DNA of 64,000 nt. It comes from an uncultured Bacteroidia bacterium (GTDB lineage: Bacteria; Bacteroidota; Bacteroidia; Bacteroidales; UBA932). The notes beneath the pieces were generated by a model. That model was not told where the DNA came from. It made no database searches and saw nothing but the letters and a program-made list of their open reading frames with translations. Position 1 is the stretch's first letter, and each line of letters begins with the position of its first letter. Below, piece after piece: positions 26,282 through 34,778 of this stretch. The stretch spans positions 1-64,000 of the forward strand of contig CACWOH010000013.1 in assembly GCA_902762435.1 (NCBI GenBank), read 5' to 3'. Position numbers and translations under genes: made by a program.

Positions 26282-27191
26282 GAGAAAATAATTTCGAAAA
26301 ACAGGCGGAATAATCCCGCAAATAATCCTTGAGAGGCTCCCCGTCCAGGATTTCCACCTCCCCGGCCAGGCCGGAAACGAAGCGGCCCACGCCCGCCACG
26401 GCGCAGATGCCGGTATCCAGGATCCAGTGTGCGTCACCGTCCGCCGTAAGGTTGCGTTCGGCGAGCGGGTACTCTTCCACCAGCAGGTTCTTGGCTTTCA
26501 TCGTGAGGCGCAGGCGGACGCGGAACGCCTCCCGGCCGGCCATCCGGAACACGTCCGTCGAGCGGAGTTCGTGCTCCGCTTCGCGCGTCCAGGGACGGTC
26601 CTCCAACACCTCCACTTCCACCATCCGGCTGACCTTGAAGATCTTGTTCCGCCCGTCCTCAAGGTCGAAGGCCTGGATGTCGATGTAATTGGTGGTGAAG
26701 GCGAAAGGCTCCACGAGCCGGTCCCGTACCTGCCCGCTGTGGCCGGATTCATAACGGAGCAGGCGCACGGCCTTCTTCTCGCGGATGGCGTGCGAGAGCG
26801 CCTCCACGTTGGCCGCGTTGGATCCCTTGTCGATGTAGTCCGCGATGCTCGTACTGGCGTAGATGGCCGCCAGTTTGCTTTTCAGGCCCGCCTTGAGGGC
26901 GTTGGTCGGATCCAGCCTGTCGATCAGGTGGTTCACCAGGAAAGCCTCCTCCTCCGAGAAATAGACCAGTTTGTCCAGGTCCGGGTACTTCGGCGACATC
27001 TTCGCGAGGCGGTACACGCCCCCGTGGACCTTCTCCACGGCGAAGCCACAGGCCTTGAAGGTGTCTATGTAGCGGTAGATGGAGCGGTAGGACGTATCCA
27101 ACCGTTCGGCCAGTTCGTCGATGGTGTACCCGACGCGGCCCGACATCAGCGTCATCAGGCGCAGGACGCGCTCGATCTTGGGCTGGTCCAT
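26277..27191 (-). CDS. WYL-domain transcriptional regulator
   Basis: 304 aa. The N-terminal winged helix-turn-helix is of the HTH_11/DeoR type (LMSGRVGYTIDELAERLDTSYRSIYRYIDTFKACGF), followed by a WYL domain around 140-220 (VRLLRYESG... VEPFAFTTNYIDIQAFDLEDG) and a C-terminal WCX-like extension. WYL proteins sense nucleic-acid or nucleotide ligands and control metabolism or defence genes. It lies 1 nt after the 147-aa gene and shares its promoter. The inverted repeat at its 3' end could be a target, but that is only inference. Confidence 0.88.
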   Translation of the reverse strand: MDQPKIERVLRLMTLMSGRVGYTIDELAERLDTSYRSIYRYIDTFKACGFAVEKVHGGVYRLAKMSPKYPDLDKLVYFSEEEAFLVNHLIDRLDPTNALKAGLKSKLAAIYASTSIADYIDKGSNAANVEALSHAIREKKAVRLLRYESGHSGQVRDRLVEPFAFTTNYIDIQAFDLEDGRNKIFKVSRMVEVEVLEDRPWTREAEHELRSTDVFRMAGREAFRVRLRLTMKAKNLLVEEYPLAERNLTADGDAHWILDTGICAVAGVGRFVSGLAGEVEILDGEPLKDYLRDYSACFSKLFSL

Positions 27192-27192
27192 C

Positions 27193-27636
27193 CTATTTGA
27201 GGCGCAGGCCGCATTCCGCGAGCTGGACGGCCTCCACGAGGGTGTCGTCGTCCTTGCCCAGGATGCAGAGGATCACGAGGATGCCTTTCTTGAGCTCGAC
27301 GCACATCATCCGCATCGGGGAGTCGTCCTCGGCAATGGCCTCGAAACCATACGCCTTCTTGCCGTTGAAGGGCCACTCGACGATCGGGTCGAAATCTTCG
27401 GGATCATCCTCGTCGAAGCCCACCGTGTCGGCGTAGTTGGAGAGCGCCTGGTCCGCGGCCGTGGTGTCTTCGGGGAGCGGCCCGACATAGACGTCGATCA
27501 GCGCTTCGTCGGTCTGCTTCCTGTCGTTCGGCAGGTGGCAGGACAGGTGCGTGATCTCCACGCCGGATTCATCGATGTAACTGTCCAGGTCGGATACCCA
27601 GCCCTGCGGGAGTTTGAGGGAAATGTCGTAAGCCAT
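27193..27636 (-). CDS. hypothetical acidic protein, 147 aa
   Basis: A soluble, strongly acidic protein (LPEDTTAADQALSNYADTVGFDEDDPEDFD) with no signal peptide, and a hydrophobic strand KKGILVILCILGK near residue 120. It could be a small mixed alpha/beta domain. No family recognised. It is transcribed together with the WYL regulator (1-nt gap) from the promoter at 27676-27669, so it may be linked to that regulator's function. Confidence 0.7.
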   Translation of the reverse strand: MAYDISLKLPQGWVSDLDSYIDESGVEITHLSCHLPNDRKQTDEALIDVYVGPLPEDTTAADQALSNYADTVGFDEDDPEDFDPIVEWPFNGKKAYGFEAIAEDDSPMRMMCVELKKGILVILCILGKDDDTLVEAVQLAECGLRLK

Positions 27637-27668
27637 ATTCTCGTTGTTTACTGATTCTCGTCAACAGA

Positions 27669-27676
27669 CAAATATA
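27669..27676 (-). promoter_or_regulatory. promoter -7 element TATATTTG (147-aa gene and WYL regulator)
   Basis: Exact TAnnTTTG on the minus strand, 33 nt before the ATG at 27636. Confidence 0.6.
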
Positions 27677-27700
27677 AGGAAAAATATGGCAGAATTTCCG

Positions 27701-27708
27701 TACCTTAG
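27701..27708 (+). promoter_or_regulatory. candidate -7 element TACCTTAG (phosphatase-VanX gene)
   Basis: One mismatch to TAnnTTTG, 24 nt before the ATG at 27732. Confidence 0.4.
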
Positions 27709-27731
27709 GGGCTGCAAAACACTTTTTGACC

Positions 27732-29135
27732 ATGAAACTGTCCCGATACAGCCTCGCCGCGGCCGCCCTGGTCCTGGCGTCCATCCTTCCCGTCCGGGCC
27801 CAGGGGGATCCGGAACCTTTCTTCACCACGAAGGAACTTCCCGACCTGATCCGGAGCCTGCCCGCGCCGCCGGACACCCTGTCCGCCGCCTTTACCTACG
27901 ATATCATGCGGTATATGTGGGGCAAGACGCAGCGGCCCGATTCCGCACGGGCGGCGATGGCCCGCCGCGACGCCGTGTGGAACTACGGAGCGCTGCTGGG
28001 CGAACTCAGCGAACCCTTCGGCCTGGCCATCTCGGAAGAGGCGACCCCCGAGATCTGGGCGCTGATGACGCGCAGCCTCGCCACGACGGACCAGATGCGC
28101 GTGGCGCCCAAGGCGTTCTATCACCGGAAGCGCCCTTTCGAGCGCTTCCACGAAGCGATGCTGACCGGCGAGGAAAAGGAACTGAGCGGGGAGGGGAGCT
28201 ACCCCTCCGGGCACACGATGCGCGGCTGGACGGCCGCACTGCTGCTCGCCGAGATCAACCCGTCCGCGGCCGACGCCATCTACGCCCGGGCGTGGGAATA
28301 CGGGGAGAGCCGGGTCATCGCCGGCGCCCACTGGCAGAGCGACGTGGACGCCAGCCGGGTCGCCGCCAGTATCGGCTACTCGCGCCTGCAGACCAGTCCG
28401 GCGTTCCGCGCCCAGATGGCGCGCGCCTGCAAGGAATTCCGCCGGCTCCGCCCCGCGGCGCTGCCTGCAGACGGACGCGATGCATTCGTCCTGCTGACGG
28501 AAGCCGTTCCGGACGCCATCTTCGAGATCCGCTATTTCAGCACGTACAATTTCGTGGGAGACCGCATCGACGGGTATCTGGCCCCCGTCGCCCTGATGAC
28601 CCGGCAGGCCGCGGACAGCCTGCATGCCGTCAGCGACGACGTGATGCGCCTGGGATACCGGCTGAAGATCTACGACGCCTACCGGCCGCAGATGGCCGTG
28701 GACCATTTCGTTCGCTGGGCCCGCGACCGCCGGGATACCCGGATGAAGGAGAGCTTCTATCCCGACCTGAACAAGAACGTCCTTTTCCCGCGGGGCTACA
28801 TCGCCCTGAAGAGCGGACATACGCGGGGCTCCACCGTCGACCTGACGCTGCTGGACGCCGTATCCGGCAAGGAACTGGATATGGGCGGCACCTTCGACTG
28901 GTTCGGGCCCGAGAGCCATCCCGATTTCTGCGGCAATCCGGATACGGGCGTCTATGATGCCGCCGCGGCGGCCCGGTCACCCAAGGGCCTGAGCGAGGAA
29001 CAGTTCCGCCATCGCCTGATCCTGCGGGAGGCGATGCTGCGTCACGGCTTCAAGCCGCTCGATGAAGAGTGGTGGCATTTTACCCTGCGGAACGAGCCGT
29101 TCCCGGATACCTATTTCAACTTCCCGGTAGGATAA
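27732..29135 (+). CDS. class A acid phosphatase (PAP2) fused to VanX-type D-Ala-D-Ala dipeptidase
   Basis: 467 aa, exported (signal peptide to VRAQ). The N-terminal half holds the complete class A non-specific acid phosphatase signature: K-x6-RP in KAFYHRKRP, PSGH at 158-161, and SR-x5-H-x3-D in SRVIAGAHWQSD. The C-terminal half is peptidase family M15D: YDAYRPQ (the VanX Arg), SGHTRGSTVD with His363 and Asp370, and EWWH with Glu446 and His449; the spacing matches the VanX zinc and catalytic residues. A periplasmic role in peptidoglycan or lipid-carrier recycling is inferred. ATG 27732 was chosen over the in-frame TTG at 27726. Confidence 0.85.
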   Translation: MKLSRYSLAAAALVLASILPVRAQGDPEPFFTTKELPDLIRSLPAPPDTLSAAFTYDIMRYMWGKTQRPDSARAAMARRDAVWNYGALLGELSEPFGLAISEEATPEIWALMTRSLATTDQMRVAPKAFYHRKRPFERFHEAMLTGEEKELSGEGSYPSGHTMRGWTAALLLAEINPSAADAIYARAWEYGESRVIAGAHWQSDVDASRVAASIGYSRLQTSPAFRAQMARACKEFRRLRPAALPADGRDAFVLLTEAVPDAIFEIRYFSTYNFVGDRIDGYLAPVALMTRQAADSLHAVSDDVMRLGYRLKIYDAYRPQMAVDHFVRWARDRRDTRMKESFYPDLNKNVLFPRGYIALKSGHTRGSTVDLTLLDAVSGKELDMGGTFDWFGPESHPDFCGNPDTGVYDAAAAARSPKGLSEEQFRHRLILREAMLRHGFKPLDEEWWHFTLRNEPFPDTYFNFPVG

Positions 29136-29146
29136 GTCGGGCCCGG

Positions 29147-29530
29147 TCAGCTGACTTTTCCCTTGCCGCCGGGCTTGTAATTGCGGAGGAAGTCTTCCAG
29201 ACGGATTTCGCTGGGACGGGCGCCGCGGGCCACGGGATCCATCGGCGTCCCGACGGGTTCGCCGGTGAGTTCGTCCTCGGGCGGGCCCAGGATCTCGTCG
29301 ATCAGGGCGAATGCCTGGTCCAGCAGGTCCAGGGCATGCTCGGCCTGGGCGCGCTGCTCCTTGTCCGCAAGCTTGCCGAGGTCTTCCCGCATCGGCAGGC
29401 GCGCGTCGATGTCGCTCACGCCCTTCTCCACGTCCAGCGCCACGTCCTCCACGGCGTAGAGGACCTCCTTGATCTCCTGCAGGCGCTTGATGCTGTCCTG
29501 AAGGGTTTTGATATCGTCTGCGTATCCCAT
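29147..29530 (-). CDS. hypothetical coiled-coil protein, 127 aa
   Basis: A soluble, acidic, largely helical protein. Residues 1-85 have heptad character (IKTLQDSIKRLQEIKEVLYAVEDVALDVEKG), then a proline-rich tail EDELTGEPVGTPMDP. No family recognised. Its ATG overlaps the ettA stop by 1 nt (TAATG), so translation is probably coupled to ettA. A ribosome-linked role would be guesswork. Confidence 0.65.
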   Translation of the reverse strand: MGYADDIKTLQDSIKRLQEIKEVLYAVEDVALDVEKGVSDIDARLPMREDLGKLADKEQRAQAEHALDLLDQAFALIDEILGPPEDELTGEPVGTPMDPVARGARPSEIRLEDFLRNYKPGGKGKVS

Positions 29531-31206
29531 TATTCCATCAGTTTTTTGTACTTGAAGCGCTTGGGCTCCGTATCGCCCAGGCGGGCCTTGCGGTTCTCCT
29601 CGTATTCGGAGTAGCTTCCCTCGAAGAAATACACCTGTCCGTCGCCCTCGAAGGCGAGGATGTGCGTGGCGATGCGGTCCAGGAACCAGCGGTCGTGGCT
29701 GACCACCACGGCGCAGCCCGCAAAGCCGTCCAAGCCGTCTTCCAGGGCCCGGATCGTATTGACGTCCACGTCGTTGGTGGGTTCGTCCAGCAACAGCACG
29801 TTGCCTTCGTCCTTGAGCGTGAGGGCCAGGTGGAGGCGGTTGCGTTCACCGCCGGACAGCACGCCGCAGAGCTTCTCCTGGTCGGCGCCGGAGAAATTGA
29901 AGCGCGATACCCACGAGCGGGCGTTGATATCGCGGCCGCCCAGACGCACCCACTCGGAATTGCCCGCGATGGTCTCATAGACCGTCTTGTCGGGGTCGAT
30001 GCTCTTGTGCTGCTGGTCCACATAGGCGATTTTAGCGGTGGGGCCGATTTCGATCGTGCCGCTGTCGGGCTGCTCGATGCCCATGATCAGGCGGAAGAGG
30101 GTGGTCTTGCCGGCGCCGTTGGGGCCGATCACGCCCACAATGCCGGCGGGCGGCAGCACGAACGTCAGGTGCTCGAACAGCAACTTGTCGCCGTAGGCCT
30201 TGCTGACGTCGTGGAACTCGATGACCTTGTTGCCCAGGTGCGGGCCGTTGGGGATGTAGATTTCCAGCCGGGCCTCTTTCTCCTTCGCATCCGCGGAAGC
30301 CAGTTTCTCGTAGGCGCCCAGACGGGCTTTCTGCTTGGCCTGACGGGCCCTGGGGGCCATCCGGACCCATTCCAGTTCGCGCTCCAGCGTCTTGCGGCGG
30401 CGGCTTTCCTGCTTCTCTTCCTGCGCGAGGCGCAGGCTCTTCTGCTCCAGCCAGGAGGAGTAGTTGCCCTTCCAGGGGATGCCCTCGCCGCGGTCTAGCT
30501 CGAGGATCCAGCCCGCCACGTTATCCAGGAAATAGCGGTCGTGCGTGACGGCGATCACAGTGCCCTTGTACTTCTGCAGATGGGCCTCCAGCCACTGGAT
30601 GCTCTCGGTGTCGAGGTGGTTGGTGGGCTCGTCCAGCAGCAGCACGTCCGGTTCCTGCAGCAGCAGGCGGCACAACGCCACACGGCGCCGCTCGCCGCCG
30701 GACAGGGTGGCCACCTTCGCGTCGGAAGGCGGGCACTGCAGGGCGTCCATCGCGCGCTCCAGCTTGGCATCGATCTCCCAGCCGTCGTGGTGCTCGATGA
30801 GTTCGGTCAGTTCGCCCTGGCGCTCGATGAGCCGGTCCATTTCGTCGTCGTCCATCGGTTCGCAGAACTTCAGGCCGATCTCGTTGTACTCGGCGAGCAG
30901 CCCCATCACCTCCGCGACCCCCTCCTGGACCACCTCCAGCACGGTCTTGTCCGGATCCATCTGCGGCTCCTGCTCCAGGTAGCCCACGGTGTAGCCGGGC
31001 GCCCAGACCACCTCGCCCTTGTAGGATTTCTCCACGCCGGCGATGATCTTCAGGAGCGTCGATTTGCCGGAGCCGTTCAGGCCGATAATGCCGATCTTGG
31101 CCCCGTAGAAGAACGAGAGGTAGATGTCCTTGAGGATCACCTTGTTGTTATGGGGGAGGACCTTGCCCACCCCGTTCATCGAGAAGATAATCTTTTCGTC
31201 TGCCAT
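29530..31206 (-). CDS. ettA: energy-dependent translational throttle protein EttA (ABC-F)
   Basis: 558 aa with two ABC domains and no membrane segment: Walker A GLNGSGKST near residue 43 and GPNGAGKTT near 360, signature LSGGERRRVALCRLL and LSGGERNRLHLALTL, Walker B VLLLDEPTNHLD and VLLLDEPTNDVD. The arm region and P-site linker (KQESRRRKTLERELEWVRMAPRARQAKQKARL) are as in EttA, which binds the ribosomal E site and gates the first elongation cycles according to ATP/ADP. Full length. Confidence 0.95.
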   Translation of the reverse strand: MADEKIIFSMNGVGKVLPHNNKVILKDIYLSFFYGAKIGIIGLNGSGKSTLLKIIAGVEKSYKGEVVWAPGYTVGYLEQEPQMDPDKTVLEVVQEGVAEVMGLLAEYNEIGLKFCEPMDDDEMDRLIERQGELTELIEHHDGWEIDAKLERAMDALQCPPSDAKVATLSGGERRRVALCRLLLQEPDVLLLDEPTNHLDTESIQWLEAHLQKYKGTVIAVTHDRYFLDNVAGWILELDRGEGIPWKGNYSSWLEQKSLRLAQEEKQESRRRKTLERELEWVRMAPRARQAKQKARLGAYEKLASADAKEKEARLEIYIPNGPHLGNKVIEFHDVSKAYGDKLLFEHLTFVLPPAGIVGVIGPNGAGKTTLFRLIMGIEQPDSGTIEIGPTAKIAYVDQQHKSIDPDKTVYETIAGNSEWVRLGGRDINARSWVSRFNFSGADQEKLCGVLSGGERNRLHLALTLKDEGNVLLLDEPTNDVDVNTIRALEDGLDGFAGCAVVVSHDRWFLDRIATHILAFEGDGQVYFFEGSYSEYEENRKARLGDTEPKRFKYKKLME

Positions 31207-31212
31207 ATTCCG

Positions 31213-32670
31213 TTATTTGCGGGCTTTGGTGAGTTTCCAGCGGAAGAAGAGCGCGGCGCTGACCGCGATTACGGCGGCGCCGATCGCGCGGTTCCAGCCG
31301 AGCGGGAGATTGAGCCCGATCTGGGCGATGCAGATATAGGCGACGCTGACGGCAGTCATCACGCAGGCCGGCAGCAGGGTGATCAGATAGGAGACGCCTT
31401 CGCGTTCGCGGGCGAGGAAGACCGTCACCGCCCACAGCGTGAAGACAGAAAGGGTCTGGTTGGCCCAGCCGAAATAACGCCAGATGATGTTGAATCCGTC
31501 TTCGTTGGCGATGTTGAACCAGAGCATCACGGCGCAGACACAGAAGAGCGGCAGGCTGATCGCCAGGCGTTTCCCGATGGGTTTCTGGCTGAAGTGCAGC
31601 GAATCGGCGATGATCAGGCGTGCACTGCGCAGGGCCGTGTCGCCGCTGGTAATCGGGGCGGCCACCACGCCCAACAGGGCCAGGACGCTGCCGGTCACGC
31701 CCAGCCAGCTGCGGGACACTTTCGTGACCACGGTCGGCGCGGCGTCCGAGAAGGTGCCGCCCACCTCGGCGGCTCCGCCGGCAAAGAAGAAATAGGAAGA
31801 CACGGCGGCCCAGACCAGGGCCACGAGCCCCTCGGTGATCATCGATCCATAGAAGACGGGCCGGCCGAGCTTCTCGTTCTTCAGGCAGCGCGCCATCAGC
31901 GGGCTTTGCGTCGCGTGGAAGCCGCTGATGGCCCCGCAGGCGATGGTGACGAACATATACGGCCAGATGGGCTGCCCCTTGCCGCCCCAGGTCTGGCTGC
32001 GGTTCTGCAGGCCGTCCCAGAGTTCGGGAATCTGCGGCATCTTCACGATCAGGCCCACCATCAGGGCGATGGCCATGAAGATCAGCGCCACGGCGAAGAG
32101 AGGGTATATCTTGCCGATGATCTTGTCGATGGGGAGCATCGTGGCGATGATGTAATAGACGAAGATCACGCCCGCCCAGATCAGGAAAGCGCTGTTCGTG
32201 CCATTGCCGGCGAGGTCCTTCAGGATCACGGCCGGGCTGTACACGAATACGGCGCCCACCAGCACCAGCAGCAGGACGCTGAAGCACAGCATCACGGCCT
32301 TGGTGCGCTTTCCGAGATACTTCCCGATCAGGTCCGGCAGGCCCGCACCGCCGTTTCGCAGCGACAGCATTCCGCTGAAATAGTCGTGCACGGCGCCGCC
32401 GAAGATGCAGCCCAGCACGATCCACAGGTAGGCAGCCGGGCCGAACTTGGCGCCCATGATGGCGCCGAAGATGGGCCCCGTGCCCGCGATGTTCAGGAAC
32501 TGGATCATGAACACCTTCCAGGTGGGGAGGGGAATGTAATCGATTCCGTCGGCCTGGGTAATGGCCGGCGTCTGCCGGGCGGGGTCCGGACGGAAAACGC
32601 GTTCCACGAACTTGCCGTAGAGCAAGTATCCGAGGATGAGCGCGATGACGCTGATAAAGAAGGAAATCAT
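31213..32670 (-). CDS. cstA: carbon starvation protein CstA-family transporter
   Basis: 485 aa from ATG 32670, with at least 12 membrane segments. CstA family motifs are seen near the N-terminus (DPARQTPAITQADGIDYIP), then NIAGTGPIFGAIMGAKFGPAAYLWI and GGAVHDYFSGMLSLRNGG. Characterised relatives import peptides or pyruvate. A TTG 15 nt further upstream is in frame but lies inside the promoter. The predicted transcription start falls about on the ATG (see findings). Probably in a cluster with ettA (6-nt gap). Confidence 0.88.
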   Translation of the reverse strand: MISFFISVIALILGYLLYGKFVERVFRPDPARQTPAITQADGIDYIPLPTWKVFMIQFLNIAGTGPIFGAIMGAKFGPAAYLWIVLGCIFGGAVHDYFSGMLSLRNGGAGLPDLIGKYLGKRTKAVMLCFSVLLLVLVGAVFVYSPAVILKDLAGNGTNSAFLIWAGVIFVYYIIATMLPIDKIIGKIYPLFAVALIFMAIALMVGLIVKMPQIPELWDGLQNRSQTWGGKGQPIWPYMFVTIACGAISGFHATQSPLMARCLKNEKLGRPVFYGSMITEGLVALVWAAVSSYFFFAGGAAEVGGTFSDAAPTVVTKVSRSWLGVTGSVLALLGVVAAPITSGDTALRSARLIIADSLHFSQKPIGKRLAISLPLFCVCAVMLWFNIANEDGFNIIWRYFGWANQTLSVFTLWAVTVFLAREREGVSYLITLLPACVMTAVSVAYICIAQIGLNLPLGWNRAIGAAVIAVSAALFFRWKLTKARK

Positions 32671-32674
32671 AATA

Positions 32675-32682
32675 CAAAAATA
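32675..32682 (-). promoter_or_regulatory. promoter -7 element TATTTTTG (cstA)
   Basis: Exact TAnnTTTG on the minus strand, only 4 nt between its last base and the cstA ATG. An alternative, worse element ATTATTTG is at 32690-32683. Confidence 0.45.
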
Positions 32683-32735
32683 CAAATAATGCCGAAAAAT
32701 AACTAAATTGCCGACGAATAACAGACCTTACCGAA

Positions 32736-34145
32736 ATGCCCTTCTCCTTCTGGCTGAACATCGTGTTCGTCGTCATCCTCGTCAGTATCATCCTGATGGA
32801 GGTGGCGGAGAACGGGCGCCCGATGCGGACCCTCGCCTGGATCCTGGTCCTGATCTTCCTGCCCGTGGTCGGGCTCGTGCTCTACTTCTTCTTCGGCCGG
32901 GACCGCAAGAACCGCCGCATGGTGAACACGGAGGACATGAACCGCCTGCTTTCGCTTTCGCAGGAGGCGGTGCAGGAACACCTGTGCACCGACCCGCCCG
33001 CGCAAAGCCGGAACCTGGTCACCCTGCTGCAGACGGCCGGGAACGCCCTGCCGGTGGAAGGGAACGAAGTACGCGTGTACACCGATTTCCCGTCGATGTA
33101 CGAGGACCTGCTCGCCGACCTGGAAGCCGCGCAGCACCACATCCATTTCCAGTTCTTCAAGTTCGAGGACGACGAGATGGGCCGCCGGGCGGAGGAGATC
33201 CTAGCGCGCAAGTCGGAGGAAGGCCTGGAAGTGCGCCTGCAGATCGACGACCTGGCGAACCTCACGCGCCGCCGCTTCTACCGCCGGATGGCGGAGCGCG
33301 GCGTGCAGGTGCGTCCTTTCTTCCGTGTCCGGCTCCTGCTTTCCAGCGACACAAACTACCGCAACCACCGCAAGAACGTCGTCATCGACGGCCGCATCGG
33401 CTACACCGGCGGGATGAACATCGCGAAACGCTATGCCATCGGCAACCGGGCCGGCACCTGGCGGGACACCCATATCCGCGTGGCGGGCCCCGTCGTGGCG
33501 GAGATGCAGACCGCCTTCCTGGTGGACTGGAAGTTCTCGACGAAGCAGCTGCTGGACAAGCCGGTCTATTACCCCCGCATCCCGAAAGGAGGGTCCCTGC
33601 TGATGCAGGTGGCCACTTCCGGGCCGATGGGGGAGTTCCGCGTGATCATGCAGGGGCTGCTGCGCATGCTCTCGGAGAGCCGCCGTTACGTCTATATCCA
33701 GACGCCCTATTTCGTGCCCAACGAGGCGATGATCGCCGCATTGCGGGGCGCGGCCCTGTCGGGCGTGGACGTCCGCCTGATGATGCCCCGCCGCGGCGAC
33801 ACCAATTTCCTCGTCACCCTGGCCGGCCGGTCGTATGTCTCGGACGTGACCGCCGCGGGCGTCAAGGTGTACCTCTACGAGCCGGGCTTCCTGCACGCCA
33901 AGACCATCGTCGCCGACGACAGTGTAGTATCGATCGGCTCCGCAAACCTGGACATCCGCAGTTTCGAGCAGGACTTCGAGATCAACGCCTTCATATATGA
34001 TAAGGCGCTCGCGCGCGCGATGCGCTCGCAATTCCTTGAAGACCAGCACGCCTGCCGGCCCGTGGACCCGGCCGCCTGGAACGCCCGGCCCGCGCTGACA
34101 CGCTTCTGGGAGTCGTTCGCCCGCCTGTTTTCCCCGCTGCTGTAA
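32736..34145 (+). CDS. cls: cardiolipin synthase (phospholipase D family)
   Basis: 469 aa. Two N-terminal membrane segments (4-22 and 33-52), then two PLD domains, each with an intact HKD motif: HRKNVVIDG near residue 210 and HAKTIVADD near 388, both followed by the GSxN/GGMN segment (GYTGGMNIAKRY; SIGSANLDIRS). It joins two phosphatidylglycerol molecules, or a related donor pair, to make cardiolipin in the inner membrane. It has its own gap upstream and is not linked to cdsA/psd. Confidence 0.93.
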   Translation: MPFSFWLNIVFVVILVSIILMEVAENGRPMRTLAWILVLIFLPVVGLVLYFFFGRDRKNRRMVNTEDMNRLLSLSQEAVQEHLCTDPPAQSRNLVTLLQTAGNALPVEGNEVRVYTDFPSMYEDLLADLEAAQHHIHFQFFKFEDDEMGRRAEEILARKSEEGLEVRLQIDDLANLTRRRFYRRMAERGVQVRPFFRVRLLLSSDTNYRNHRKNVVIDGRIGYTGGMNIAKRYAIGNRAGTWRDTHIRVAGPVVAEMQTAFLVDWKFSTKQLLDKPVYYPRIPKGGSLLMQVATSGPMGEFRVIMQGLLRMLSESRRYVYIQTPYFVPNEAMIAALRGAALSGVDVRLMMPRRGDTNFLVTLAGRSYVSDVTAAGVKVYLYEPGFLHAKTIVADDSVVSIGSANLDIRSFEQDFEINAFIYDKALARAMRSQFLEDQHACRPVDPAAWNARPALTRFWESFARLFSPLL

Positions 34146-34184
34146 ATTTTTTAAAAATTTTTAACAACGTGCCGGATTAATTTC

Positions 34185-34192
34185 TATCTTTG
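34185..34192 (+). promoter_or_regulatory. promoter -7 element TATCTTTG (TonB-domain lipoprotein)
   Basis: Exact TAnnTTTG, 28 nt before the ATG at 34221. Confidence 0.65.
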
Positions 34193-34220
34193 CGGCGGAA
34201 AACGTTTAAAACCATTTGAT

Positions 34221-34778
34221 ATGAAAAAGATTCTTTCTTTCGTGACTATCGCCGCCATGGCGGTGATGGTGCTCTCTTGCAAGAATGAAGGCAAGGGCAA
34301 GGATGAGGTCAAGGACGCTGCCGAAGAGGCTGTCGAGGCCGTCGAGGGAGCTGCCGAGGAAGGCGCTGAGGCCGTCAAGGACGCTGCCAAGGACCTGAAC
34401 GACGCTGCCAAAGACGCTGCCAACCGCGCCGGCGATGCTATCGAGAAGCTCGAGGACATCAAGCCGTACGCCGCCGTCGAGGTAAAGCCTACGTTCAACG
34501 GTGGTGACGATGCCGCTTTCGTCAAGTACCTCCAGCAGAACATCAAGTACCCGCAGTCCGCTCTCGACAATGAGGAGCAGGGTACCGTGCGCGTGGCCTT
34601 CGTCGTGGACGCCAATGGCAAGATCCGCAACGCCAAGGTCGTGAAGGGTGTCTCCGAGGCGCTCGACGCCGAGGCGCTCCGCGTCATTGAAAGCGCTCCG
34701 GACTGGACGCCGGCCAAGCAGGACGGCAAGAACGTCCCCGTTACCTTTACCGCCCCCGTTACTTTCGCGATTAAATAA
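34221..34778 (+). CDS. lipoprotein with amphipathic repeat helix and TonB C-terminal domain
   Basis: 185 aa. Signal peptide and lipobox (VMVLSCKN). Residues 25-80 are a long Ala/Asp/Glu/Lys helix with 11-residue periodicity (AAEEAVEAVEGAAEEGAE, DAAKDLNDAAKDAANRAG), similar to LEA or apolipoprotein repeats. Residues 95-185 form a TonB C-terminal fold (FVKYLQQNIKYPQSALDNEEQGTVRVAFVVDANGKI). Normal TonB has an N-terminal membrane helix and a Pro-rich spanner; here a lipid anchor and a helix replace them. It may not transduce energy at all. Function unknown. Confidence 0.8.
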   Translation: MKKILSFVTIAAMAVMVLSCKNEGKGKDEVKDAAEEAVEAVEGAAEEGAEAVKDAAKDLNDAAKDAANRAGDAIEKLEDIKPYAAVEVKPTFNGGDDAAFVKYLQQNIKYPQSALDNEEQGTVRVAFVVDANGKIRNAKVVKGVSEALDAEALRVIESAPDWTPAKQDGKNVPVTFTAPVTFAIK

